From contig NC_079483.1 in NCBI RefSeq assembly GCF_026230105.1, positions 17,725,312 through 17,789,311 of the forward strand: a stretch of 64,000 nt of DNA, given 5' to 3'. Under the pieces are notes generated by a model. That model was not told the origin of the DNA. It saw nothing but the letters and a program-made list of their open reading frames with translations, and did no database searches. Position 1 is the first letter of the stretch; every line of letters begins with the position of its first letter. The DNA is from Diorhabda sublineata. Its lineage: Eukaryota; Arthropoda; Insecta; Coleoptera; Chrysomelidae. The position numbers and the translations under genes are program-made. Shown here piece by piece: positions 1 through 12,145 of the stretch.

Positions 1-379
1 TTGTATACCTACGAACGTTTATTCGCCAATTTCAGAGGTGAATTAGTAGAAATATCAACCACATGTTACTTCTTGTTTTAAACAAGATCTACATTCGGTT
101 TCTCGGCACGTACGGATTTGCGATCTACCCCTGGGCTCAACTGAAAACTCAGTTTTCATGACTCTCGTAAAATAAAGAAGTATAGTATTATATTTTTGGG
201 AAAACATACGGTTTTCGAAATTAGAATACACAATAGCGTTGTTTGTTACACAGGGCGTTTGAATAAGAATTGTCAATATACTAATCAGATGAAACAAATA
301 TGATCAATCAAAATTAAATTATGCAAATTGTTCATCATTTTATCCCCTTGCTTTATATGTCCTATACTTTTGACAGAAG
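1..379. other. Unassigned AT-rich DNA left of the first mariner relic
   Basis: No gene, structured repeat or RNA is recognised here. The far end of the neighbouring mariner relic should contain a second terminal repeat matching its inner end, but I do not see one in this stretch. Confidence 0.5.
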
Positions 380-1382
380 CTTTATAGCATAGATTTATTT
401 TTCAACTTTTGCCAGCGATGATCAATAAGTACCATTTTTATAATAAGAATCGCCAATCAATAACACACTGAGCCATTTTTTCAAGTCAAAGAGCAGAAAA
501 TAATCCGAGGGGACTGAATCTGACGAATAGGATGCATGAAGAAGCAATTGCAACTTTTTTTGGCCAATGCAATAACGGATGTGTGAGCTGGTGCATTGTC
601 TTTATGAAACAACACCAAATGCGGTCGTTTTTGCTTGATTTCTTCGCTAAAACGTTGCAACAACTTCGCATAATACTCGCCGTTGATTGTTTTTTGTTTT
701 TTTTAAGATAGTCAATGAAAATTATCCCACTGGCATCGCAAAATTCCGACGCTATGACCTTGCCTGCAGATGGAACGGCCTTGCCTTCTTTGGAACCTGC
801 TCTCCGTGTTAAATCCACTGTTTTGATTGTTCTTTTGTTTGGTGTGTGAAGTAATAAAGTTACGTTTCATCAATGGTTATAAATCGGCCAAAAATTTTGG
901 TTTTCTTCCATCGAAACATCCTTCACGACGCTGTTTTTGTTCCATTGTGAGCAAGCGCGGTACCCATCTTGCGCACAGCTCTTTCAAGTCGAAATTTTCA
1001 GTTAATATGTGCTGCACCGCACTTTTTAAAATGCCTACTTTATCTGGTAGCTCGCTTACATTCAGTCGACGATCATCCAGTACCGCTTTTTCGATTTTCT
1101 TTAACATTTTTAGAGTTGTCACCTCATTTGGTCGACCTCTTTGATGCAGGTCTTTGCAGGTCGTTCGGCCTCGTTAAAACTCTGCTACCTAATATTTGAT
1201 TGTTGATAACTAAGGAGCAGTTTCACCCAGAGTAGAATCTAGTTCAGCTTTTATATTGGTTGGACTAAGACTTTTCAAATAAAAACATTTTAAACGTTTA
1301 CTATTGATAGCTGCCAAACAAAGACTATGCAAACCACCGCCGTCTCTAAACCAGGTCAAATATTTCTGGGACCAGCCTCGTA
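380..1382 (-). pseudogene. Mariner transposase relic, copy A1 (DD34D type)
   Basis: Decayed DNA transposon whose intact relatives encode a cut-and-paste transposase acting at terminal inverted repeats. On the minus strand the terminal repeat begins at 1382 (ACGAGG then GGTCCCAGAAA). A helix-turn-helix block follows at about 1122-930, including LDDRRLNVSELPDKVGI and RWVPRLLT. The first catalytic Asp region (TIDET) is near 866-877, then VPSAGKVIASEF and IIFIDYL (about 770-690), then the second Asp in KDNAPAHTS (about 610-580). The expected SPDLAPSD third-Asp block is out of frame and altered. The reading frame is broken by frameshifts and stops, and the 3' terminal repeat is missing. The same family recurs inverted at 15374. 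No activity is expected. Confidence 0.85.
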
Positions 1383-2325
1383 ATTTCGCTTTGGAAAGAA
1401 CATTAGTTTAAGGAAAGTTCTTTCCTTCAAGAATCTTACAAATCACTTATGACTTTCAAGACTTTCGATCTTGTGAAGTAAAAAATTCTTAATATGAACG
1501 GGAGTTTCTGAAGATGAATTTCGGTGATTTGATTTATTATTACTCTTTCTAATACCGATAAGCGTTTCCGCTATGCCAAATTTACGGAAAGGAAATCGAA
1601 TTATGTGGTAAAAGATAGGATTTAGAATAATCCTTAATGGTTTGTTGTCTACCGATCGGCGTTTTCCACTCTCCCCTAATTCTCATTCAATAATGGAAAA
1701 TTTAGTTCAATGCTATCTTCTCCACTTCCCTAATTTCTTTTGGTTCATTCGGAGTTCTTGAGAAAAAAATTAAAAACTCTCAACAAAGTTGGGAAGCGCT
1801 TGTTTTCCAAGATAGAAAAAAAAACATAATTCCAGAATTATATAAATCAACCTGGATCTGAATGTAAGAGGTACTTATTTATCTGTTGAGGAGTAAAAAT
1901 TTGTTCGTTGAATTTAAACTTTTTCAAATTAAATTCTAAGCGTTGCGAATAAACCACGCCAATGAACAAAAGGAAAACACAAATAGTCCTTGATTTACTG
2001 CTCTTGTCGCTATGGTGGTTACAAGAAACTTTCTTTTATAAGTGAAAATGTGATATAATTTTAATTTTCTAAAACCGAGCGTACATTTTTTTTTCAAATT
2101 ATTTCACGAGAGTTGTTATTCATATTTTTGTCACATTCCCGTAAATCCGTAAAACATTATATGTGTCTGATATATTTGAACTAAGTTTGCAACTTTCAAA
2201 AAGTTGTAAAGAATTGTTTGCACAAGAAAACCAGCAAAATTTTCGGGTTTTTTTCTAAATTATGCTTTTTATCTCCTAGTCCATACATTTTTTATTAAAT
2301 AGCAAACTGAAATTTTGTAGGCCAA
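1383..2325. other. Unassigned DNA between mariner A1 and the satellite
   Basis: AT-rich and without recognisable coding. The last 60 bases or so (from about 2265) share scattered words with the satellite edge (AGCAAA, GAAATTTTG, GAGGTTTTTTTT) and may be a badly decayed boundary monomer. Confidence 0.4.
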
Positions 2326-4501
2326 TAGAGGTTTTTTTTCAAAAAATCGAAAATTTTAGTTTTAAAACTTTTTTGAACCGAAATTTTGTCGCCACCGTTG
2401 ATTTCACGGATAGAACTTGTAGAATATAATTTTTATACAATTCGATTAAGTTTATGTCAACTGTAGATCAAATTCTGCGAATCTCGTGGTTATTTGAAAA
2501 ATTCTCATCGAAATTATACAGTGTAAAATCACATATTTTCAAAATTGTTGATTAAAAAAGCAAAATTTTCAACAATATACCTAATTAAGTGGTACAAATA
2601 AAGGTTTTTTTTCAAAAAATCGAGAATTTTAGTTTTGACACTTTTTTGGACCGAAATATCGTCGCCACCGTTGATTTCACGGATAGAACTTGTAGAATAT
2701 AATTTTTATACAATTCGATTAAGTTTATGTCAACTGTAGATGAAATTCTGCGAATCTCGTGGTTATTTGAAAAATTCTCATCGAAATTATACAGTGTAAA
2801 ATCACATATTTTCAAAATTGTTGATTAAAAAAGCAAAATTTTCAACAATATATCTAATTAAGTGGTACAAATAAAGGTTTTTTTTCAAAAAATCGAGAAT
2901 TTTAGTTTTGACACTTTTTTGGACCGAAATTTCTTCGCCTCCGCTGATTTCACGGATAGAACTTGTAGAATATAATTTTTATACAATTCGATTAAGTTTA
3001 TGTCAACTGTAGATCAAATTCTGCGAATCTCGTGGTTATTTGAAAAATTCTCATCGAAATTATACAGTGTAAAATCACATATTTTCAAAATTGTTGATTA
3101 AAAAAGCAAAATTTTCAACAATATATCTAATTAAGTGGTACAAATAAAGGTTTTCTTTCAAAAAATCGAGAATTTTAGTTTTCACAATTTTTTGGACCGA
3201 AATTTCTTCGCCTCCGCTGATTTCACGGATAGAACTTGTAGAATATAATTTTTATACAATTCGATTAAGTTTATGTCAACTGTAGATCAAATTCTGCGAA
3301 TCTCGTGGTTATTTGAAAAATTCTCATCGAAATTATACAGTGTAAAATCACATATTTTCAAAATTGTTGATTAAAAAAGCAAAATTTTCAACAATATATC
3401 TAATTAAGTGGTACAAATAAAGGTTTTCTTTCAAAAAATCGAGAATTTTAGTTTTCACAATTTTTTGGACCGAAATTTCTTCGCCTCCGCTGATTTCACG
3501 GATAGAACTTGTAGAATATAATTTTTATACAATTCGATTAAGTTTATGTCAACTGTAGATGAAATTCTGCGAATCTCGTGGTTATTTGAAAAATTCTCAT
3601 CGAAATTATACAGTGTAAAATCACATATTTTCAAAATTGTTGATTAAAAAAGCAAAATTTTCAACAATATATCTAATTAAGTGGTACAAATAAAGGTTTT
3701 TTTTCAAAAAATCGAGAATTTTAGTTTTGACACTTTTTTGGACCGAAATTTCTTCGCCTCCGCTGATTTCACGGATAGAACTTGTAGAATATAATTTTTA
3801 TACAATTCGATTAAGTTTATGTCAACTGTAGATCAAATTCTGCGAATCTCGTGGTTATTTGAAAAATTCTCATCGAAATTATACAGTGTAAAATCACATA
3901 TTTTCAAAATTGTTGATTAAAAAAGCAAAATTTTCTACAATATACCTAATTAAGTGGTATAAATAAAGGTTTTCTTTCAAAAAATCGAGAATTTTAGTTT
4001 TAACACTTTTTTGGACCGAAATTTCGTCGCCACCGTTGATTTCACGGATAGAACTTGTAGAATATAATTTTTATACAATTCGATTAAGTTTATGTCAACT
4101 GTAGATCAAATTCTGCGAATCTCGTGGTTATTTGAAAAATTCTCATCGAAATTATACAGTGTAAAATCACATATTTTCAAAATTGTTGATTAAAAAAGCA
4201 AAATTTTCTACAATATACCTAATTAAGTGGTATAAATAAAGGTTTTCTTTCAAAAAATCGAGAATTTTAGTTTTAACACTTTTTTGGACCGAAATTTCGT
4301 CGCCACCGTTGATTTCACGGATAGAACTTGTAGAATATAATTTTTATACAATTCGATTAAGTTTATGTCAACTGTAGATCAAATTCTGCGAATCTCGTGG
4401 TTATTTGAAAAATTCTCATCGAAATTATACAGTGTAAAATCACATATTTTCAAAATTGTTGATTAAAAAAGCAAAATTTTCAACAATATATCTAATTAAG
4501 T

Positions 4502-7500
4502 GGTACAAATAAAGGTTTTCTTTCAAAAAATCGAGAATTCTAGTTTTCACACTTTTTTGGACCGAAATTTCTTCGCCTCCGCTGATTTCACGGATAGAAC
4601 TTGTAGAATATAATTTTTATACAATTCGATTAAGTTTATGTCAACTGTAGATCAAATTCTGCCAATCTCGTGGTTATTTGAAAAATTCTCATCGAAATTA
4701 TACAGTGTAAAATCACATATTTTCAAAATTGTTGATTAAAAAAGCAAAATTTTCAACAATATATCTAATTAAGTGGTACAAATAAAGGTTTTCTTTCAAA
4801 AAATCGAGAATTTTAGTTTTCACACTTTTTTGGACCGAAATTTCTTCGCCTCCGCTGATTTCACGGATAGAACTTGTAGAATATAATTTTTATACAATTC
4901 GATTAAGTTTATGTCAACTGTAGATCAAATTCTGCGAATCTCGTGGTTATTTGAAAAATTCTCATCGAAATTATACAGTGTAAAATCACATATTTTCAAA
5001 ATTGTTGATTAAAAAAGCAAAATTTTCAACAATATATCTAATTAAGTGGTACAAATAAAGGTTTTCTTTCAAAAAATCGAGAATTTTAGTTTTCACACTT
5101 TTTTGGACCGAAATTTCTTCGCCTCCGCTGATTTCACGGATAGAACTTGTAGAATATAATTTTTATACAATTCGATTAAGTTTATGTCAACTGTAGATCA
5201 AATTCTGCGAATCTCGTGGTTATTTGAAAAATTCTCATCGAAATTATACAGTGTAAAATCACATATTTTCAAAATTGTTGATTAAAAAAGCAAAATTTTC
5301 AACAATATATCTAATTAAGTGGTACAAATAAAGGTTTTCTTTCAAAAAATCGAGAATTTTAGTTTTCACACTTTTTTGGACCGAAATTTCTTCGCCTCCG
5401 CTGATTTCACGGATAGAACTTGTAGAATATAATTTTTATACAATTCGATTAAGTTTATGTCAACTGTAGATGAAATTCTGCGAATCTCGTGGTTATTTGA
5501 AAAATTCTCATCGAAATTATACAGTGTAAAATCACATATTTTCAAAATTGTTGATTAAAAAAGCAAAATTTTCAACAATATACCTAATTAAGTGGTACAA
5601 ATAAAGGTTTTCTTTCAAAAAATCGAGAATTTTAGTTTTGACACTTTTTTGGACCGAAATTTCGTCGCCACCGTTGATTTCACGGATAGAACTTGTAGAA
5701 TATAATTTTTATACAATTCGATTAAGTTTATGTCAACTGTAGATCAAATTCTGCGAATCTCGTGGTTATTTGAAAAATTCTCATCGAAATTATACAGTGT
5801 AAAATCACATATTTTCAAAATTGTTGATTAAAAAAGCAAAATTTTCAACAATATACCTAATTAAGTGGTACAAATAAAGGTTTTCTTTCAAAAAATCGAG
5901 AATTTTAGTTTTAACACTTTTTTGGACCGAAATTTCGTCGCCACCGTTGATTTCACGGATAGAACTTGTAGAATATAATTTTTATACAATTCGATTAAGT
6001 TTATGTCAACTGTAGATCAAATTCTGCGAATCTCGTGGTTATTTGAAAAATTCTCATCGAAATTATACAGTGTAAAATCACATATTTTCAAAATTGTTGA
6101 TTAAAAAAGCAAAATTTTCAACAATATATCTAATTAAGTGGTACAAATAAAGGTTTTCTTTCAAAAAATCGAGAATTTTAGTTTTCACACTTTTTTGGAC
6201 CGAAATTTCTTCGCCTCCGCTGATTTCACGGATAGAACTTGTAGAATATAATTTTTATACAATTCGATTAAGTTTATGTCAACTGTAGATCAAATTCTGC
6301 GAATCTCGTGGTTATTTGAAAAATTCTCATCGAAATTATACAGTGTAAAATCACATATTTTCAAAATTGTTGATTAAAAAAGCAAAATTTTCTACAATAT
6401 ACCTAATTAAGTGGTATAAATAAAGGTTTTCTTTCAAAAAATCGAGAATTTTAGTTTTAACACTTTTTTGGACCGAAATTTCGTCGCCACCGTTGATTTC
6501 ACGGATAGAACTTGTAGAATATAATTTTTATACAATTCGATTAAGTTTATGTCAACTGTAGATCAAATTCTGCGAATCTCGTGGTTATTTGAAAAATTCT
6601 CATCGAAATTATACAGTGTAAAATCACATATTTTCAAAATTGTTGATTAAAAAAGCAAAATTTTCTACAATATACCTAATTAAGTGGTATAAATAAAGGT
6701 TTTTTTTCAAAAAATCGAGAATTTTAGTTTTCACACTTTTTTGGACCGAAATTTCTTCGCCTCCGCTGATTTCACGGATAGAACTTGTAGAATATAATTT
6801 TTATACAATTCGATTAAGTTTATGTCAACTGTAGATCAAATTCTGCGAATCTCGTGGTTATTTGAAAAATTCTCATCGAAATTATACAGTGTAAAATCAC
6901 ATATTTTCAAAATTGTTGATTAAAAAAGCAAAATTTTCTACAATATACCTAATTAAGTGGTATAAATAAAGGTTTTTTTTCAAAAAATCGAGAATTTTAG
7001 TTTTGACACTTTTTTGGACCGAAATTTCTTCGCCTCCGCTGATTTCACGGATAGAACTTGTAGAATATAATTTTTATACAATTCGATTAAGTTTATGTCA
7101 ACTGTAGATCAAATTCTGCGAATCTCGTGGTTATTTGAAAAATTCTCATCGAAATTATACAGTGTAAAATCACATATTTTCAAAATTGTTGATTAAAAAA
7201 GCAAAATTTTCTACAATATACCTAATTAAGTGGTATAAATAAAGGTTTTCTTTCAAAAAATCGAGAATTTTAGTTTTAACACTTTTTTGGACCGAAATTT
7301 CGTCGCCACCGTTGATTTCACGGATAGAACTTGTAGAATATAATTTTTATACAATTCGATTAAGTTTATGTCAACTGTAGATCAAATTCTGCGAATCTCG
7401 TGGTTATTTGAAAAATTCTCATCGAAATTATACAGTGTAAAATCACATATTTTCAAAATTGTTGATTAAAAAAGCAAAATTTTCTACAATATACCTAATT

Positions 7501-7504
7501 AAGT
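4502..7504. repeat. Satellite higher-order repeat, copy 1 (11 monomers, 3003 bp)
   Basis: Scoring each monomer at the diagnostic sites gives an ordered string of 11 unit types that is repeated immediately at 7505-10507. Copy 1 carries two private differences in its first unit: GAATTCTAG in place of GAATTTTAG near 4538, and CTGCCAATC in place of CTGCGAATC near 4660. The other ten units carry identical diagnostic states in both copies. This fits a recent duplication by unequal exchange or local amplification. Confidence 0.88.
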
Positions 7505-10500
7505 GGTACAAATAAAGGTTTTCTTTCAAAAAATCGAGAATTTTAGTTTTCACACTTTTTTGGACCGAAATTTCTTCGCCTCCGCTGATTTCACGGATAG
7601 AACTTGTAGAATATAATTTTTATACAATTCGATTAAGTTTATGTCAACTGTAGATCAAATTCTGCGAATCTCGTGGTTATTTGAAAAATTCTCATCGAAA
7701 TTATACAGTGTAAAATCACATATTTTCAAAATTGTTGATTAAAAAAGCAAAATTTTCAACAATATATCTAATTAAGTGGTACAAATAAAGGTTTTCTTTC
7801 AAAAAATCGAGAATTTTAGTTTTCACACTTTTTTGGACCGAAATTTCTTCGCCTCCGCTGATTTCACGGATAGAACTTGTAGAATATAATTTTTATACAA
7901 TTCGATTAAGTTTATGTCAACTGTAGATCAAATTCTGCGAATCTCGTGGTTATTTGAAAAATTCTCATCGAAATTATACAGTGTAAAATCACATATTTTC
8001 AAAATTGTTGATTAAAAAAGCAAAATTTTCAACAATATATCTAATTAAGTGGTACAAATAAAGGTTTTCTTTCAAAAAATCGAGAATTTTAGTTTTCACA
8101 CTTTTTTGGACCGAAATTTCTTCGCCTCCGCTGATTTCACGGATAGAACTTGTAGAATATAATTTTTATACAATTCGATTAAGTTTATGTCAACTGTAGA
8201 TCAAATTCTGCGAATCTCGTGGTTATTTGAAAAATTCTCATCGAAATTATACAGTGTAAAATCACATATTTTCAAAATTGTTGATTAAAAAAGCAAAATT
8301 TTCAACAATATATCTAATTAAGTGGTACAAATAAAGGTTTTCTTTCAAAAAATCGAGAATTTTAGTTTTCACACTTTTTTGGACCGAAATTTCTTCGCCT
8401 CCGCTGATTTCACGGATAGAACTTGTAGAATATAATTTTTATACAATTCGATTAAGTTTATGTCAACTGTAGATGAAATTCTGCGAATCTCGTGGTTATT
8501 TGAAAAATTCTCATCGAAATTATACAGTGTAAAATCACATATTTTCAAAATTGTTGATTAAAAAAGCAAAATTTTCAACAATATACCTAATTAAGTGGTA
8601 CAAATAAAGGTTTTCTTTCAAAAAATCGAGAATTTTAGTTTTGACACTTTTTTGGACCGAAATTTCGTCGCCACCGTTGATTTCACGGATAGAACTTGTA
8701 GAATATAATTTTTATACAATTCGATTAAGTTTATGTCAACTGTAGATCAAATTCTGCGAATCTCGTGGTTATTTGAAAAATTCTCATCGAAATTATACAG
8801 TGTAAAATCACATATTTTCAAAATTGTTGATTAAAAAAGCAAAATTTTCAACAATATACCTAATTAAGTGGTACAAATAAAGGTTTTCTTTCAAAAAATC
8901 GAGAATTTTAGTTTTAACACTTTTTTGGACCGAAATTTCGTCGCCACCGTTGATTTCACGGATAGAACTTGTAGAATATAATTTTTATACAATTCGATTA
9001 AGTTTATGTCAACTGTAGATCAAATTCTGCGAATCTCGTGGTTATTTGAAAAATTCTCATCGAAATTATACAGTGTAAAATCACATATTTTCAAAATTGT
9101 TGATTAAAAAAGCAAAATTTTCAACAATATATCTAATTAAGTGGTACAAATAAAGGTTTTCTTTCAAAAAATCGAGAATTTTAGTTTTCACACTTTTTTG
9201 GACCGAAATTTCTTCGCCTCCGCTGATTTCACGGATAGAACTTGTAGAATATAATTTTTATACAATTCGATTAAGTTTATGTCAACTGTAGATCAAATTC
9301 TGCGAATCTCGTGGTTATTTGAAAAATTCTCATCGAAATTATACAGTGTAAAATCACATATTTTCAAAATTGTTGATTAAAAAAGCAAAATTTTCTACAA
9401 TATACCTAATTAAGTGGTATAAATAAAGGTTTTCTTTCAAAAAATCGAGAATTTTAGTTTTAACACTTTTTTGGACCGAAATTTCGTCGCCACCGTTGAT
9501 TTCACGGATAGAACTTGTAGAATATAATTTTTATACAATTCGATTAAGTTTATGTCAACTGTAGATCAAATTCTGCGAATCTCGTGGTTATTTGAAAAAT
9601 TCTCATCGAAATTATACAGTGTAAAATCACATATTTTCAAAATTGTTGATTAAAAAAGCAAAATTTTCTACAATATACCTAATTAAGTGGTATAAATAAA
9701 GGTTTTTTTTCAAAAAATCGAGAATTTTAGTTTTCACACTTTTTTGGACCGAAATTTCTTCGCCTCCGCTGATTTCACGGATAGAACTTGTAGAATATAA
9801 TTTTTATACAATTCGATTAAGTTTATGTCAACTGTAGATCAAATTCTGCGAATCTCGTGGTTATTTGAAAAATTCTCATCGAAATTATACAGTGTAAAAT
9901 CACATATTTTCAAAATTGTTGATTAAAAAAGCAAAATTTTCTACAATATACCTAATTAAGTGGTATAAATAAAGGTTTTTTTTCAAAAAATCGAGAATTT
10001 TAGTTTTGACACTTTTTTGGACCGAAATTTCTTCGCCTCCGCTGATTTCACGGATAGAACTTGTAGAATATAATTTTTATACAATTCGATTAAGTTTATG
10101 TCAACTGTAGATCAAATTCTGCGAATCTCGTGGTTATTTGAAAAATTCTCATCGAAATTATACAGTGTAAAATCACATATTTTCAAAATTGTTGATTAAA
10201 AAAGCAAAATTTTCTACAATATACCTAATTAAGTGGTATAAATAAAGGTTTTCTTTCAAAAAATCGAGAATTTTAGTTTTAACACTTTTTTGGACCGAAA
10301 TTTCGTCGCCACCGTTGATTTCACGGATAGAACTTGTAGAATATAATTTTTATACAATTCGATTAAGTTTATGTCAACTGTAGATCAAATTCTGCGAATC
10401 TCGTGGTTATTTGAAAAATTCTCATCGAAATTATACAGTGTAAAATCACATATTTTCAAAATTGTTGATTAAAAAAGCAAAATTTTCTACAATATACCTA

Positions 10501-10507
10501 ATTAAGT
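7505..10507. repeat. Satellite higher-order repeat, copy 2 (11 monomers, 3003 bp)
   Basis: Second copy of the 11-monomer block, directly abutting copy 1 with no spacer. Four of its units (9143-10234) appear in the same order a third time at 12146-13237, again 3003 bases on. The 11-unit period therefore extends, in eroded form, beyond the clean pair. Confidence 0.88.
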
Positions 10508-10780
10508 GGTACAAATAAAGGTTTTCTTTCAAAAAATCGAGAATTTTAGTTTTCACACTTTTTTGGACCGAAATTTCTTCGCCTCCGCTGATTTCACGGA
10601 TAGAACTTGTAGAATATAATTTTTATACAATTCGATTAAGTTTATGTCAACTGTAGATCAAATTCTGCGAATCTCGTGGTTATTTGAAAAATTCTCATCG
10701 AAATTATACAGTGTAAAATCACATATTTTCAAAATTGTTGATTAAAAAAGCAAAATTTTCTACAATATACCTAATTAAGT

Positions 10781-12145
10781 GGTATAAATAAAGGTTTTCT
10801 TTCAAAAAATCGAGAATTTTAGTTTTAACACTTTTTTGGACCGAAATTTCGTCGCCACCGTTGATTTCACGGATAGAACTTGTAGAATATAATTTTTATA
10901 CAATTCGATTAAGTTTATTTCAACTGTAGATCAAATTCTGCGAATCTCGTGGTTATTTGAAAAATTCTCATCGAAATTATACAGTGTAAAATCACATATA
11001 TTCAAAATTGTTGATTAAAAAAGCAAAATTTTCAACAATATACCTAATTAAGTGGTACAAATAAAGGTTTTCTTTCAAAAAATCGAGAATTTTAGTTTTC
11101 ACAATTTTTTGGACCGAAATTTCTTCGCCTCCGCTGATTTCACGGATAGAACTTGTAGAATATAATTTTTATACAATTCGATTAAGTTTATGTCAACTGT
11201 AGATCAAATTCTGCGAATCTCGTGGTTATTTGAAAAATTCTCATCGAAATTATACAGTGTAAAATCACATATTTTCAAAATTGTTGATTAAAAAAGCAAA
11301 ATTTTCTACAATATACCTAATTAAGTGGTATAAATAAAGGTTTTTTTTCAAAAAATCGAGAATTTTAGTTTTCACACTTTTTTGGACCGAAATTTCTTCG
11401 CCTCCGCTGATTTCACGGATAGAACTTGTAGAATATAATTTTTATACAATTCGATTAAGTTTATGTCAACTGTAGATCAAATTCTGCGAATCTCGTGGTT
11501 ATTTGAAAAATTCTCATCGAAATTATACAGTGTAAAATCACATATTTTCAAAATTGTTGATTAAAAAAGCAAAATTTTCTACAATATACCTAATTAAGTG
11601 GTACAAATAAAGGTTTTCTTTCAAAAAATCGAGAATTTTAGTTTTCACAATTTTTTGGACCGAAATTTCTTCGCCTCCGCTGATTTCACGGATAGAACTT
11701 GTAGAATATAATTTTTATACAATTCGATTAAGTTTATGTCAACTGTAGATCAAATTCTGCGAATCTCGTGGTTATTTGAAAAATTCTCATCGAAATTATA
11801 CAGTGTAAAATCACATATTTTCAAAATTGTTGATTAAAAAAGCAAAATTTTCAACAATATACCTAATTAAGTGGTACAAATAAAGGTTTTCTTTCAAAAA
11901 ATCGAGAATTTTAGTTTTGACACTTTTTTGGACCGAAATTTCGTCGCCACCGTTGATTTCACGGATAGAACTTGTAGAATATAATTTTTATACAATTCGA
12001 TTAAGTTTATGTCAACTGTAGATCAAATTCTGCGAATCTCGTGGTTATTTGAAAAATTCTCATCGAAATTATACAGTGTAAAATCACATATTTTCAAAAT
12101 TGTTGATTAAAAAAGCAAAATTTTCAACAATATATCTAATTAAGT
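10781..12145. repeat. Satellite block repeated 10 monomers (2730 bp) further on
   Basis: The unit at 10781 has two rare changes together (TTTATTTCAAC for TTTATGTCAAC, and CACATATATTC for CACATATTTTC). The same pair occurs only at 13511. The following units up to about 12145 match those up to 14815 in most diagnostic states, at an offset of ten units rather than eleven. This marks a second, independent exchange register. Confidence 0.7.

Noticed and set aside
2612..2815. 67-codon open frame within the satellite (minus strand)
   Set aside because: Exists only because one monomer has a variant base; other monomers carry stops at the same place. It is not a gene.
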